Shown: positions 24,501 to 36,284 of the stretch, piece by piece
Numbering within the stretch: position 1 is the first letter of the stretch
Layout: every line of letters begins with the position of its first letter
NCBI GenBank assembly: GCA_039654915.1
Contig: CM077596.1
Span: forward strand, 5,642,001-5,706,000
DNA from: Aquilaria yunnanensis
Lineage: Eukaryota > Streptophyta > Magnoliopsida > Malvales > Thymelaeaceae
Reading direction: 5' to 3'
Length of the DNA stretch: 64,000 nucleotides
Notes under the pieces: model-generated
The model's database searches: none
The model's input: only the letters and a program-made list of their open reading frames with translations
What the model was told of the DNA's origin: nothing
Made by a program: the position numbers and the translations under genes

Positions 24501-27500
24501 AGAAAAATGAAAAGTTTTACGACTGATTAGGAAAGTAGGACAATTATAGGATTAATGTTGCCCTTTTCCCAACAAAAGAAAAAAAAGAAAAAGACCATTG
24601 CATGTGAATGGAGCTCTTTAGATTAAACCTTAGGGAGAATGCAATGAGCAATCCAGGTAATAGGATGTCGCCAAACCCTATGATGCTGTAGCCACCCCAA
24701 GGATCAAACATGCGTGGAATTTTAAGTAACATGGGAATGCCATCCTCCTCCGTCTTGTTGCCTGTAGCAACCTATGGAAAAGGTAAAAGAATCAGAAATG
24801 CCACAGAGATGATATTTACTTCTGGAATATGTCAAGTACTCACCACAATCATCACACTTTCATGGAACAATTTTTTTGAAACGAACACCCAAAATATGTC
24901 ATATAGGAAGGCACAACTGAGTAGAACTGTACCCACCTGAGTCAAAAACCAGTCAGAATTGTGTAAACACAAAAAAAAGTTTGGCACATCATGTAAAGAG
25001 ATGTTTCTAAGAATTTTAGTGATTATGTAAGTTACTGATAGGTTCTGTTTATAGCACAAAAATATTAAATGCAGAAGCAGAGTGGCTTTAAATTTCAGAA
25101 ACTGTCATCTCCAATACTCTAAAGAGTGAAAACACATTCAACACTGATAGAGAGAAAGCAATGAAGGTGCTACCTTCAGATTGGGCACATGAACAATTTG
25201 CAACACTGTGATTATCAATGCAATCCCCTGAAGAGAGAAGTAGTATAAGGTATTAGTAAAGGTTTGGTGTATAGCAGGAAGAGTTTATGGGATCAAAAGC
25301 ATTACTTTAACAAGAATAATAACTTGTGTCAAACATCCAATAAATAGTTGCCATCTCGATGGTGAGATACTAACACCAATGTCAAATGCACCCACTTTTG
25401 CAAAAAATAGATCTCGTTATTATTTCTAGTACTAATTTACCACAACAAATGCATGCACTATTTTGTTCTCACAGAACCCACTTAAAAGATATGAAGCATC
25501 TGTCTGGTTCACCTCCTTCAGGAATGTGATTATCCCCATTAGTAGATTGAATCTTGCCTAGCTACTTACATATAACTTATTTTTCGTCCATTATATGCAA
25601 TGCAGCATAGGGGGACGAAAGCAATAAAATATCTATTTGGGTAAACAAAGTACAACGCAATGTTCATGGCTCTTCTCAAACTGATTACCACCAAACATTG
25701 AAGTCTGAAACAACCTTTCATATATATATGTACCCATAAACGTACATTTGCACCATAGGATTGACACAATCTTACATGCCATTAGATATTGACTGTAGGA
25801 AAAAAAACACACAAAGTTAGAAAGACTAAATAATATAGGATATTTACCAGAACATCTTGGCCTATCCAAGCAAATGAGCTATTGCGATAAACAGCCCAAA
25901 CAACAGCAAATGCTATGGAGAATGGCGAAACAGCCAGGGTAAGGAAGGAAAGGGCTCCAAAGACAGGTACTTTGACTTGTGATTCTCCAAGACGCTTGAA
26001 CCACCTGTAAGCCAGAAAAACCTTAATACCAACTCTGTTATCATACCCAATTTAATCCAAAACAAGAACTGAAAAGTTGACATAACACTGAAGCACATAT
26101 GCAAATTAGTAATACACTATGTATCAACAAAATGTAACCAGCTGAATATTCATGCACGATTTGGCCCTCTCTTACATTAGAAATCAATTACATTTAAAAT
26201 GAAATACTCTGCGTAAGGGATTTGAGGAAAGATATATTGCATTATTGCATTAAGGAAATATATAGAGATACAACAAAGCTGCAGTGTTTTGGGCAGCAAG
26301 AAACCCTAGGTAAAAGATGGCCTCGGATACATACAATAAATAATATACAGATTAGAAAAGAAGATATTCACACAATAATAGAAGATATTAAATTATTTTG
26401 CGAATAAATTACACATATCCATCAGCAAAAAACAATTTGAAGTAGCATCAAACAGGACTGTGCTTTGTGTTTGAGCAAGATTTCGAAACTTCAATCAGTG
26501 AGTTGCTTAAGCTTTTAATAGGATTTCAGAGTGCTGCTGACAAACCAAAGCACAAATATAGTTTCCAAAGCACAAACATAGTTTCCAAAATATATAAATA
26601 TAAATAATATACACAACATACACATATATACATGCATATATAAATCGTCCTTGCATAACTAGTCAATTGTGTATCCTAAAACCCCACAGTCATTTCCAGC
26701 ATCATCTTTGGTCATAGATACATCTACACCAATCAGTACTACAGCTACATAGCACAAGAAAGAGTAGGAATAATGTTCTCAAACTTGCAGATAAATCTTA
26801 ACTTTTTATCTCCCATTATTTTCAGTTGTTTATTTTTCTCCTTCAATTCAGCCTTTCGAAACTGCCTCTCACACAGTGCTATCTTTTACCAAGCTTGAAA
26901 ATAAAACATTCGAATTTCTTCACTTCATCAGTTAGGTGAGTGTCCAAATTCTGTTTGCCATAACTATTCTCTCACCATACTAAGATTTGCATTAAAATAA
27001 CAAAGAAAATGCCACTTCAATAAAATCGGCCTAACTGAAGTTAGCTGGAATAGCAACAAATTGGCTTGGCTTGTCAATCAACTAACTGAGGAGTCTCTCC
27101 CCCCCCCCCCCCCCAAAAACTACTTTTTTATTTCTTTTTCAGGTAATCAATTACTGCCCCCATCCATTTTTAGACAGTGAGTTCTGAAGAAAACTTGTTC
27201 GCTCTTTCTTCTTTATCATGTACAACTTTTCCTGAGCTCTCTCTCTTTCCTATTGTTAATGTATGCTTATTAAAATTGTTTACATAAAAGATAAGTGAAT
27301 AAAAAAAAATTCAGGTCCGCATAACTATAATTTACTGTTTAGGTATGAATTAAACTTGTATTATTTTATTACGAGTATCTAGACATGCTTAATAGAAATG
27401 AAATCCTTATTTTTACATATATCAAAGTATAAATTCCTGATATGTAAATAGATACATGTAAACATACTTACCACTTTCAAGTACAAAGTATGAGATTTAA

Positions 27501-30500
27501 AATACCTACCTATAGAAAACAATTAAGTTCCCGAAAAGGTCCGGTAATAATACACTTTACCATATACATCTAATGAAATTAAGATCAGGAGGCATTCAGA
27601 CATGCCATAAAAGTTTGACCTTTCCTCATTCAAGATATCTACAAACTATACAAGTAAAAGTAAGAATTCAAGTTTGTGAAACAAAAATTCACTAGATACC
27701 TTGGTTATGAGCTTCTATGCTTGCAAAGCACTTTCTTAGTCTACCTTAAGAACTCAATCGAAATATAATCTATTATTAAAGTACAAACTATTTCAGAAAT
27801 TTAGCAATGAAAAAAAAAATTCTTGACTTAGGGAAAGGGTTTAGATTTTTTCCTTACAAGCATTAACTAGTCTACCTACCTAGCACATATAATTGTTATT
27901 TAGGTTTTTTCTTTTTTTAAGTATCTATTAGCACAAGACCAATTTGGCTAATTAAATAAGAAAGCTATTTGGGTTATTTAATCATATATTTCTCCCAGAA
28001 AATTTTGTAGTTTTGAATTGAAGAGAACATAAAAGCCTTCAAATCAGCGTGTACGCACACATAGGGGTCTTCAAATTATCCATCATTCTCCAAAAAAATC
28101 TCAATCACTCATAATTCTATAGGATTTATTCTCATATATCTAGGTCCCGTAGGTAAGAATCTACATGGTAATAATTCTTGAGAAAATGACAACATAACCC
28201 GAGAACTTTCACATATTTACAAGCTGGTCCCTAAACTTAAAAAAATTCACAAAATAGTCCCCAAAAATAATATTTTGTTTGCTGCACTTTTGAGAAATTT
28301 ACAAAACAGTCCCCCATCTATCTTTTAAGCTAGGTACTATATATATGCATAGATCAAATATCAAAAATTTCATTTCTTATTGATTTGTCCCCCGGACTTG
28401 ACCTATTCTGATCATACTGAACAACCCTCAAAACCATAATCTATTGACATACAGTGTAGATCCAGATATGAATAAAAACTAGCCCCTATGGCCCCTCTCC
28501 CAGTGCTGGACTCACTTTTGACTAAAGTGTCAGTGGCCCCTTTCCCCAACCGTGGCCTGGAGGTTCCTTGAATATTGGAAAAAAGGTCCATGAACATAGG
28601 TTTAGCATCTTCCACTGAATTTCTGAGTCAGGGCTTAGGTAAGGAAACCAAGCAGCTCAATTGAATTAGGGAGAACTACAGCATGACTTGATCCCAATAT
28701 GTAGGCAGCTTTCAACAAAAAAAAAAAGAGTTCAGTCAAGGGAACACACAGGAAAGGTGTTTTGAATGCTAATCTTACTGTGCCACCTAATTTTGGTGCT
28801 TCTGAAGAAGGATACATCAGAGCATCCAATGGGAATTCCTCAAAAGTGAGTCTGGGGCTGCTGAAGCACCACTAGAACTCAAGTACAACGAGTGTAAGGT
28901 TAATAGGATAATAAGCCCAGGCATCCTTTGACTCAAAAGGGAGGATATTCAGGGAACAAAACCGAACAAGTACCCAAAAACAAAAAACCTCTTCCCTTCA
29001 CTCCTTCCCCAGCTATGAAAATTACACATGTAATTCCTAAACTTTCATAAAATTTACAAACACAATAATTAACTATAAAGTTACATTTTGGTCACTAAGC
29101 TCAAAGTTTAAAAAAAGATGCAAAGTTTAAAAAAAGATGCAAAATACCTCAACCAAACATGGGAATGTTAAAATCTTCATTCTTTCAAGGTCTGAACTAA
29201 ACATGAGAAAGTTTGGATTGTAGTTATATGGTTTACTTCCCTAAAATCTTACTTTACAGTTTACAAGGATTTTAGAATCCCTGAACTAAACGCCCCCTTA
29301 TTTTAACTGATAATAAGTATAAAACCAAGCTATATTTCTATAGTTCCTTAAATTTTGCAATAAATCTGACTAAGCAAACTCTTACTCTAAATCTATTAAA
29401 AGCTTTCACAAATAGTAAATTTGATGCAGTACAAGGGAGCTTGGCTATCATTTAGGATATTTCTAATACTTTGGATATGGATAGTTTAAGAAATTATGGT
29501 GAAATCATGTAATTTTAAGACTTATAATTATTCTGTATCTCTTAGGCTATTTATGGCTATTATTAGGTCTTACTAATAAATATTACATTTGCTGACTTGT
29601 TATTCACAGGTTGTTTAGTTTTAAGATTAAGGCTATTATTAGGTCTTACCAAGTGTTTTCATCTTTTGACCAAGTTGAGGAAATTGTTATGCTTGATGGT
29701 CCTATTGAGTATTCTGCTATTATTCGTCATTGTCCTGCATATCTAGTTGCACGTTACTTGCATACGGAAACTATTTCTGGTAAAACTTGTTTAGAGATTA
29801 CGATGGGAAACTCATGAAGTTATATATTCAAGCATTTGATCCTAGACAAACAGATTCAGGATCTGAAGTTTGAGATTTATGATGAGCAACTATCCTTGGT
29901 TGAGCTGGTTAAGTTAGATTTATGATGATCAAGATACTTGGTTGACTTGGCTGAGTTGTTTAACCAACGGACTAGATTTGGTGAAGGAAACCACAGTGCC
30001 TCACTTAGGTCAAAGTAATTTAGCCTCAAGAATCTGCTGAAGCGCAAAAAGAACAAACTTCAACAGATGAAAAAATAGCTTAAAGATGAGTTGTGTGAAT
30101 TTGTGTTGGAAGAGATATCTTACATCTGTGCCAATCTCGGTGAGATTAAACAAGAGCTTTCAAGTAGACAAGGCGGAATTTTGCACAAGGAAAACTCTGC
30201 AGGTACAGGCAACTTGGAAAAGATAAAAGAGAAAGTGGAAGAATATGATATAGGAAATGATGTGCACAAGTTGAAAATTATGTTTAAAGTGGGCAGCATG
30301 GATCTAAAGAGCAGACAAGCCTTGAACCAGAAGTTCCAGCAAACAATGAAGAGATTTCACCTAATCAGGTAGAATATTTGAAGGAACATCTAGAAACATA
30401 AAACCTTCTAGAGGAGCAGCTCTAAGCTGATCTAGAAACTAAAGGAAGTAAACCAATGGATTTGAAGGTCAAGATGATAAACAACTAGAAAATAAGGACA

Positions 30501-33500
30501 CCAAGGTAGGAGACCATGATCAACCAGAAAGAATACCAAATTAAGCCTACAAATAACAAAGAGTTCAGTGGGATATTGGAAGTTGTTCAAAGTGAAATTG
30601 GCTCAAAATTGTAGATCGGAGGAGGTCTTGAGCCAGATTTTCCTATGATTGAACAATATGAGACAGTGGATTTCACACCATTTTACTCCTCTTACCCACT
30701 CCCTTTGAAGCATGGTGAAATTTGAGCCATTTTTCTCATTCTTTGCCACTACAAAAACTCAAAGACGAGTTTATTTGGGGGAAGAGGGGGGGGAGGGGGG
30801 GGGGGAATGATGCAAGACAAGAGAATTTAGTTATTATTTAGGATATTTCTAATGTTTTGGTATATGGGTAATTTAAGAAATTATGAGAAAATCACATAAT
30901 TTCAGGAACTATTAATTATTCTATATCTCTTAAGTTATTTATGGCTAATATTAGGTCTTATTAATAAATATTAGTTTTCCTTATTAGTTATTCTAGCATT
31001 TAGTCTTAGGATTAAGGATTCCTATATCAAGTCTCATATCTTATGCTAACTTTTAACAAAATTCATCCAAAATTCATTAAGTTAAGGTGATTGATAACAA
31101 TTTTGATTCTATTTTTTAAAATTTATTATTTATGGATGTCAGTTTAACAATGAGACAGATCAAGCTCTGCTCCCCTCTTCTTTCTCTTCCATATTTGGAT
31201 ATTTTGGGGCTGGCTTGCCTGTGTAGCATTGAGCCGCAGAATTTAATTTAACTACTTCAGACAGCCAACTAAACTGTATGACTTTTGCAGTAAGTCTGGC
31301 AATGCTCAACAAATAAATAAAGTGATTCCTTTCCTCCAACATACATCTCATTATATGCTATGATCATCATAGATGCTCAACAAATTCTGCCTCCCTCTCA
31401 TACTTCTACAGTTGATTTAAAGTACTCAGATATGGCAAATGGTCATACCTGAACCCCAAAAGATCTTAACTTTTTTTCCAGATGTTTCGGTTTTGAATTA
31501 ACTTTAATGCATTATTGTGGATCATTATTATATAAAGTGATTATTTGCCCAAATTATCAATTTATTGAAAACTTACAATTTAAGAAGTCCAAAAAGTAAT
31601 TTTACAATATTTTTTTTACCAATTTCACTCTTTTTAGGTTAGATAAGTTAACAATTATAAAATACTTACCTTTTACAAAAAAAAAAAAAGAATATCTGAA
31701 AATTAGCTTTAGACTTCTTAAAATGTAAAGTTTCAATAAATTGACAATTTGGGCAAATAATAACTTTATATAAGAATTATGCACAATAATTTATCAAATT
31801 AATGGAAAGGGAACTGACCCACGTGATTATTTACCCACATTGTCAATTTACTGAAATTTTACATTTTAGGAAATCCAAAAAAAAAATTACAATACTTTTA
31901 GTGGAAAGGAAATATTTTTTTATTAAATTTTTTAGTTAGAATAAGTTAAAAAATTAAAAAAATATATTTACTTTTTTCAAAAAAAATCTTAAAATTACAT
32001 CTTGGACTTCTTAAAGGGTAATGGTTCAATAAATTGACAATTTGGGCAACTATCACCCAAGGTTTTGAAAAGCGAAAAGCGCACTATAGCGATAAGGGTT
32101 CCAAAGCGCAAAGCGCAAAGCGCAAAGCAAAAGCGAGGGCTTTAATGAAGTAAGGCGCTCCTTTAGAGATAAATTCTAGGATATGTAACTAGCTAATTAG
32201 ATACATAAAAATACCAAAATAAGCTACTGAATATGTTTAATATCTATAAAAAGACACAAACACATCCATATAATGTACCAAAGTAGTAATAACAATTTAT
32301 AGACAAATAGTAAAACCAAATACTCTAAATCCAAAGTCTCAGAATACTCAAAGATCAACTGTAAGTGTAAGTTAGATAAATTTATTTTATTTTATTTAAA
32401 AAAAAAATTACAACTTAACTAAAGCGCACTTTGCGCTATGGAGAAAGCGCGCGCTTTGGGCCCTTAAAGCGCGCTTTTTAAAAGGGGCTTCGCTTTCATG
32501 GCGAAAAGCGCCAGAGTCCCAACGCTCAGCGCTTTGCGCTTTTAGCGCGCTAAAGCGCGCTTTTAATAACCTTGCTATCACCTAACATAAGTTTCTTGCA
32601 GAGTGTAGACACAACAAACTCCTGAAGTCTACAGTTAAAGATTGAGTAAATCTTTAACTGCAGTTTTGCCCTCTCTAAATTAACTCAGGAAAACCCCATA
32701 TAACCTTCACGGCTACAAGAACCATGAGCAAACTAAAATGGGCTAAATCTTCAAATATAACATATCACCTTTCTAGGGGCACCACAAACCTGCCCATCCC
32801 TCCAAAATATTACCATGCAAAAGATCCAAATCTTAACGAAGTCTTGACCCTTCAAGACCAAAAAGCTAATTACCAAAATTTGAAGTGTTTTTTCAATCTT
32901 AAAGAAGAGACAGCAATACCTTGAGAGCAAAGCAACCAAACAAGTTTGCAAGCCCTGCATGTAAATGTAACTACAGATTAGGAAATTATTTTTGTAAACC
33001 ACATGATAACGCAGAAACTGTTTTCGCGGCGGAACACATTAAGATGGTACAAGCCACTGTGGGACAAGATAAGTATTAAGCATGACCAATCCAGCATATA
33101 CATAGTTGTTTAAATCATAATAATGGAGGAGCCAGAACATTACCTCCGCACCACCAAGGCAGAAAAGTATTACCAGCAGCTCAACAAACCAATCAGACAT
33201 GAACTCGTAAAGCAGAATCAAGAGGCATGATGCAACAACAACAAACAAGATAGCTGACATCATATTGATGTTGAAAACACTGCTGAGCTCTTTGGAATTT
33301 GGAATTTCATCCACAGCATCCTGCAGGAAACGGACTCATCGAGATCCTTGTATGCATGTTTAGAAGAAATACTGGCAAACATATCTTATGAAGATGCTGT
33401 CTTCAAAAATTTTCTTTAGGCAAACAGGAAATGACCTTTAATAGTTTGTCATGCTCAATAGCTGCTTCTCTTGCACTCCAAGCACACCAATAAGAAGCAG

Positions 33501-35378
33501 ACAATAGGGTACCAACAGCCATTAACCACAAAAATACTTCCGCTATGTCAGCTACGGGTCTGCGTGGCGAATAAAACTGTACAGACACTGCAAAAAATAA
33601 AAAATTAAAAAAAGACAAAAGAGAAAACAAAAACTATCCAGAAGTTTTGTAAAGGAATAAATAGGATAAAAGTATGACGTGACTATGATGTCATGGAAAA
33701 CAATCAACAGTTATACTGAAGGCAAACAAGCTGCACACCTGATGAACTATTCAATAGCATTTTCTCCAAGCTAGCACCAGCATCCTGTGGAAGCATTATG
33801 GCTGGTATGTGTATATCTAATTGAGTTTCATCAGGATCACAGACCATCTTGTAAAGTTCTGCAAGGATAAGGAACAGTATGGGGGAAGAATTATAATTAA
33901 AGCAATCCAGACCTTTTTGAAAACTATGTCATCATGCTAAATCAGACTTCTTACAAAATGAAAAAGGACTAAGTATGGCTCCCTCATTCTTATTATTAAA
34001 GCATAAAAGAAGCATAAATTTAACAATAAAAATAAATTCAGCCTGGTAGTAGAATAACAAATTCAGTGATAAAACTGAGACCCACAAATTTTGACTACTA
34101 TATAAAGCAGCAAAGAAAGAACACTGGTTACCTTTTTGATTGTTTACAATTAGGATAGCTGAAGCATTGGCAGCCTGTGCATTATTTGCCTTAGTTGTGA
34201 ATTTGCAATGACCTCTGTCAACCATAATGACCTCCCCAGTGAGCTAGAAAAAAACAACCACAAATAGGAATCAGCAAGCATCCGCTTTGACTAGTTTTGT
34301 GACCATACATAAAGAGAGGGCAAAAAAAAAAACCTTAATTCTTGGAGCACTGCAGCAATCACGGGGATCAGAGAGAGTAAGAGGGGTGTCATTTGCAATT
34401 TTCTCCTTTGAAACTATTGTTTTTCCAAATCTGGCACCCACGCCAACAAACTCAGCACTCTCTATACCGTTAACCCATGTCTGAATTTTAACCTAATTCA
34501 ATTGACACTTTGGTGGTTAGCATGAATAGATGGAAACTGACAGCAAAGGTCAATACTAGCAGAAAAATCTTAAGAATCTTGTAATAGTAAAACAAATGAC
34601 AGAGAACCAAAAGAATAAATGGCCCATACCTTGAAGGATCTCAAGAGCAAACAACAACTTAATTGTATGCACGAAACACTTATACTAACAGACAGAGGCA
34701 GAATACAAAAGAATGATCAGTAATTTTCCTAGTTTTAGTTCATGACTAAACACTTTAAAAACAATTGTTAACTGATTGTCCGATTGAACAACAAAAGAGG
34801 CACCACCTCCCAATCCAAGATACATTCCAAGCAGAGCATGGACACAGAAAATGAAGTTTCCTCAAAGATATTAACACATGCAACTCGTCGGGCAAAGAGG
34901 AAACAGAAAAGGTAGCTCGCACGATTTAGCAAGTCAATAAGAAGAATGAAATGAACTAGGACCAAAAATGCAAAAAAATTCAATGAAATGAACTTCATAT
35001 CCCTATTCAAGACTTAGAAAGCCCAAGCCTTTTCGTTCTAAATTTTATCCAGAGAGAATTCCACAAGAAGAAAGTAAAACTAATAAAAGCTAATAGTAAA
35101 TTCAAAGATGAGATATCAACCCAGAACTGACATCTAAAAGCGCAATCAAAGATCACAGAAATTCAACCAGACCCAGTTGACAAAATTGAATAAACAAACA
35201 CTGGGCTGGTGATGAAAAGGCCAACATTTACCAGAACGAAATCGTTCTCGCAACCAGGCTTCTTGGGAGCTAAATCGTCGTCATGGACGATGTCACCGGC
35301 TGTGACGGAAGATGGAAAACAGGCCAGTAAAATCAGAGCTGAGAGAGAGATTACGCAGAAGATCCTCTGAAAATCCAT
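21538..35378 (-). CDS. SPPL: Signal peptide peptidase-like (SPPL3/SPPL5-type) aspartic intramembrane protease, 14 exons, 541 aa
   Basis: GxGD intramembrane aspartyl protease that cuts type II transmembrane segments in endomembranes. Exons (minus strand): 35378-35232, 34492-34334, 34243-34132, 33858-33739, 33587-33436, 33320-33144, 32954-32920, 26004-25848, 25227-25174, 24936-24844, 24771-24629, 23612-23542, 22078-21995, 21659-21538. All introns are GT-AG, and they total 1626 nt with one open frame ending in TAA. The protein has a signal peptide (about residues 1-27), a lumenal protease-associated domain with [12 protein letters not shown] near 110-121, then a polytopic membrane part. The catalytic motifs are intact: YD 383-384, GFGD 434-437, PAL 491-493. 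Possible N-glycosylation sites are Asn83 and Asn128. Length suits Arabidopsis SPPL3-5. The start is the ATG at 35378; an in-frame GTG two codons upstream is not a eukaryotic start. Which paralogue it is remains open. Confidence 0.95.
21760..21930. repeat. Dispersed repeat in SPPL intron 13
   Basis: Sequence around GTTTTGGTAAAACTAC through AATTAACTATTGCCCCCACC closely matches 46258-46430 (GTTTGGTAAAACTATTTT through TTAATTATCACCCCCATTG). Both begin near a GTGG(C/A)GAG(T/C)C-like motif typical of a common plant repeat. Element class and ends are not determined. Confidence 0.55.
23260..23305. repeat. AC/GT microsatellite forming an imperfect palindrome, SPPL intron 12
   Basis: A run of CA dinucleotides is followed by ATATATTT and a run of GT dinucleotides, so the two halves can pair as a hairpin. 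It lies inside intron 12. Confidence 0.9.
24150..24575. repeat. Possible MITE or retro fragment in SPPL intron 11
   Basis: Sequence of the 'TAGTCCCAAACCTAGTCCTAAAAC' style, common in dispersed plant repeats. It has a loosely inverted counterpart near 24505-24560 (AAAAGTTTTACGACTGATTAGG). Ends are not defined. Confidence 0.3.
26007..29421. other. SPPL intron 7, 3' half: no gene seen
   Basis: Intronic DNA with a run of C at 27097-27114 and dispersed-repeat fragments near 28190-28330 and 29020-29160. Short open frames at 28412-28829 on the minus strand show no recognisable domain and sit inside the intron of a same-strand gene. No host exon is expected or visible. Confidence 0.6.
29422..31022 (+). 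mobile_element. Small decayed LTR retrotransposon inside SPPL intron 7
   Basis: Two direct repeats of about 215 bp start TGATGCAGTACAAG (29422) and TGATGCAAGACAAG (30808), and both run through ATATCTCTTA(A/G)G(C/T)TATTTATGGCTA. The second is preceded by a purine run at 30781-30807 that looks like a polypurine tract. Just upstream is CTCAAAGACGAGTTTATTTG, the type of sequence that ends many gypsy elements. Internal frames at 29611-29817 and 30091-30372 (the latter coiled-coil-like and Lys/Glu-rich) are not recognisable enzymes. It is non-autonomous or truncated and antisense to SPPL. Exact LTR ends are uncertain. Confidence 0.6.
31505..31795. mobile_element. Foldback element, copy 1 (SPPL intron 7)
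   Basis: Long imperfect palindrome. The left arm contains TTATTTGCCCAAATTATCAA, and the right arm (31735-31760) is its near reverse complement, TTGACAATTTGGGCAAATAA. Matching extends outward to ATTATTGTG at 31511 and CACAATAAT near 31782, giving arms of about 130 bp. Confidence 0.7.
31823..32052. mobile_element. Foldback element, copy 2
   Basis: Second palindrome of the same family, 30 bp after copy 1. The left arm has TTATTTACCCACATTGTCAA and the right arm has TTGACAATTTGGGCAAC near 32034-32050. It lacks the outermost part of copy 1's arms. Confidence 0.68.
32058..32574. mobile_element. hAT-like MITE, 517 bp, rich in AGCGC motifs
   Basis: Terminal inverted repeats CAAGGTTTTGAAAAGCG at the left and the reverse complement of CAAGGTTATTAAAAGCG at the right. 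Perfect 8-bp target duplications CTATCACC lie at 32050-32057 and 32575-32582. Eight-base duplications indicate the hAT superfamily. Both ends are dense with AAGCGC/GCGCTT motifs, which can fold into strong hairpins. It has no coding capacity. It inserted at the outer edge of foldback copy 2. Confidence 0.85.
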
Positions 35379-36274
35379 GGGCACAGATGGAGATCCTCTT
35401 CTTCCTCAGCTACCCCTTCGCCGCTGCTTTCTTACTCTGCATCACAGAAACTTGCCAGCATAAGGAGAGCTTTTTTTTGTTTTTCTTTTCCAAACATGTT
35501 CTTAATAGTATAACAGTACTAGAATAATTTGACTAGCCAGTAGAAGTAATCTTTGCATCATGTATTTAAAAATGTATCGTTGAATTAGTTAATATTCCCC
35601 AGCAGTAGATCTGCAAATTGTCAAAGATGAACAGCCAATTCGAATAATTCGCTTTTTTTATTTTTATATTTGTTTTTGCAATTTCATTTAGTATCAATAT
35701 TATTTAGATATAATAAATCATTTACAATAATTTTTATGATATTATTTGAATTTTTATAATATGATGCATTAGAAATAAAAATTTATTAAAATTTAATAAG
35801 ATTATGAAATTTTATTTCTAGCAAAAAGAGATATAAAAATAAAAATAAATAATTTTTGTTAAATCAATTTAGATCAAAATGAATTAACTCAAAGATAAAT
35901 TCAGAAGAGAGAAACAAAAATATTTATTAAATCTCGCCAACCTGCCTAACTGGCAAAAGGGACATTAATCCCCTGCCATCACTAGAAATCAAATCCCCAC
36001 TCTCCTTATCTCCCCAAATTTTCACAATACTTTGATACTGGATTAGATGGTCATATGGTCTAAACAAGTTGGTATTCCTTGTGTCCTTTTAAACCCTATA
36101 TTTTTTTAATACTGATTTTCGATATAAAAAAACAATATTTATTACATTTTTGCTTCCTAAGTGCACTTCATTCACAAATGTTCCTGTTTGGAAACAAACA
36201 CTCAACTACAGCTCAATCAGCATACCAGCTGACCCTCCAAGTTTCTGATTTGTGCATAGTTGCCCTTGGAATTT
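35379..36274 (-). promoter_or_regulatory. SPPL upstream region
   Basis: Non-coding DNA 5' of the SPPL start codon, holding its 5' UTR and promoter. No decisive core promoter element is visible. The AT-rich block 35640-35895 inside it resembles the repeat at 4811-5150. Confidence 0.45.
35640..35895. repeat. AT-rich MITE-like repeat, copy 2
   Basis: The right end, read in reverse complement (TTAATTCATTTTGATCTAAA), matches the left end of the stretch at 4811-5150. Both also share an AAAATAAAAATAAAT block. The copies are diverged and no target duplication was settled. Confidence 0.4.
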
Positions 36275-36284
36275 GGTATGAATT

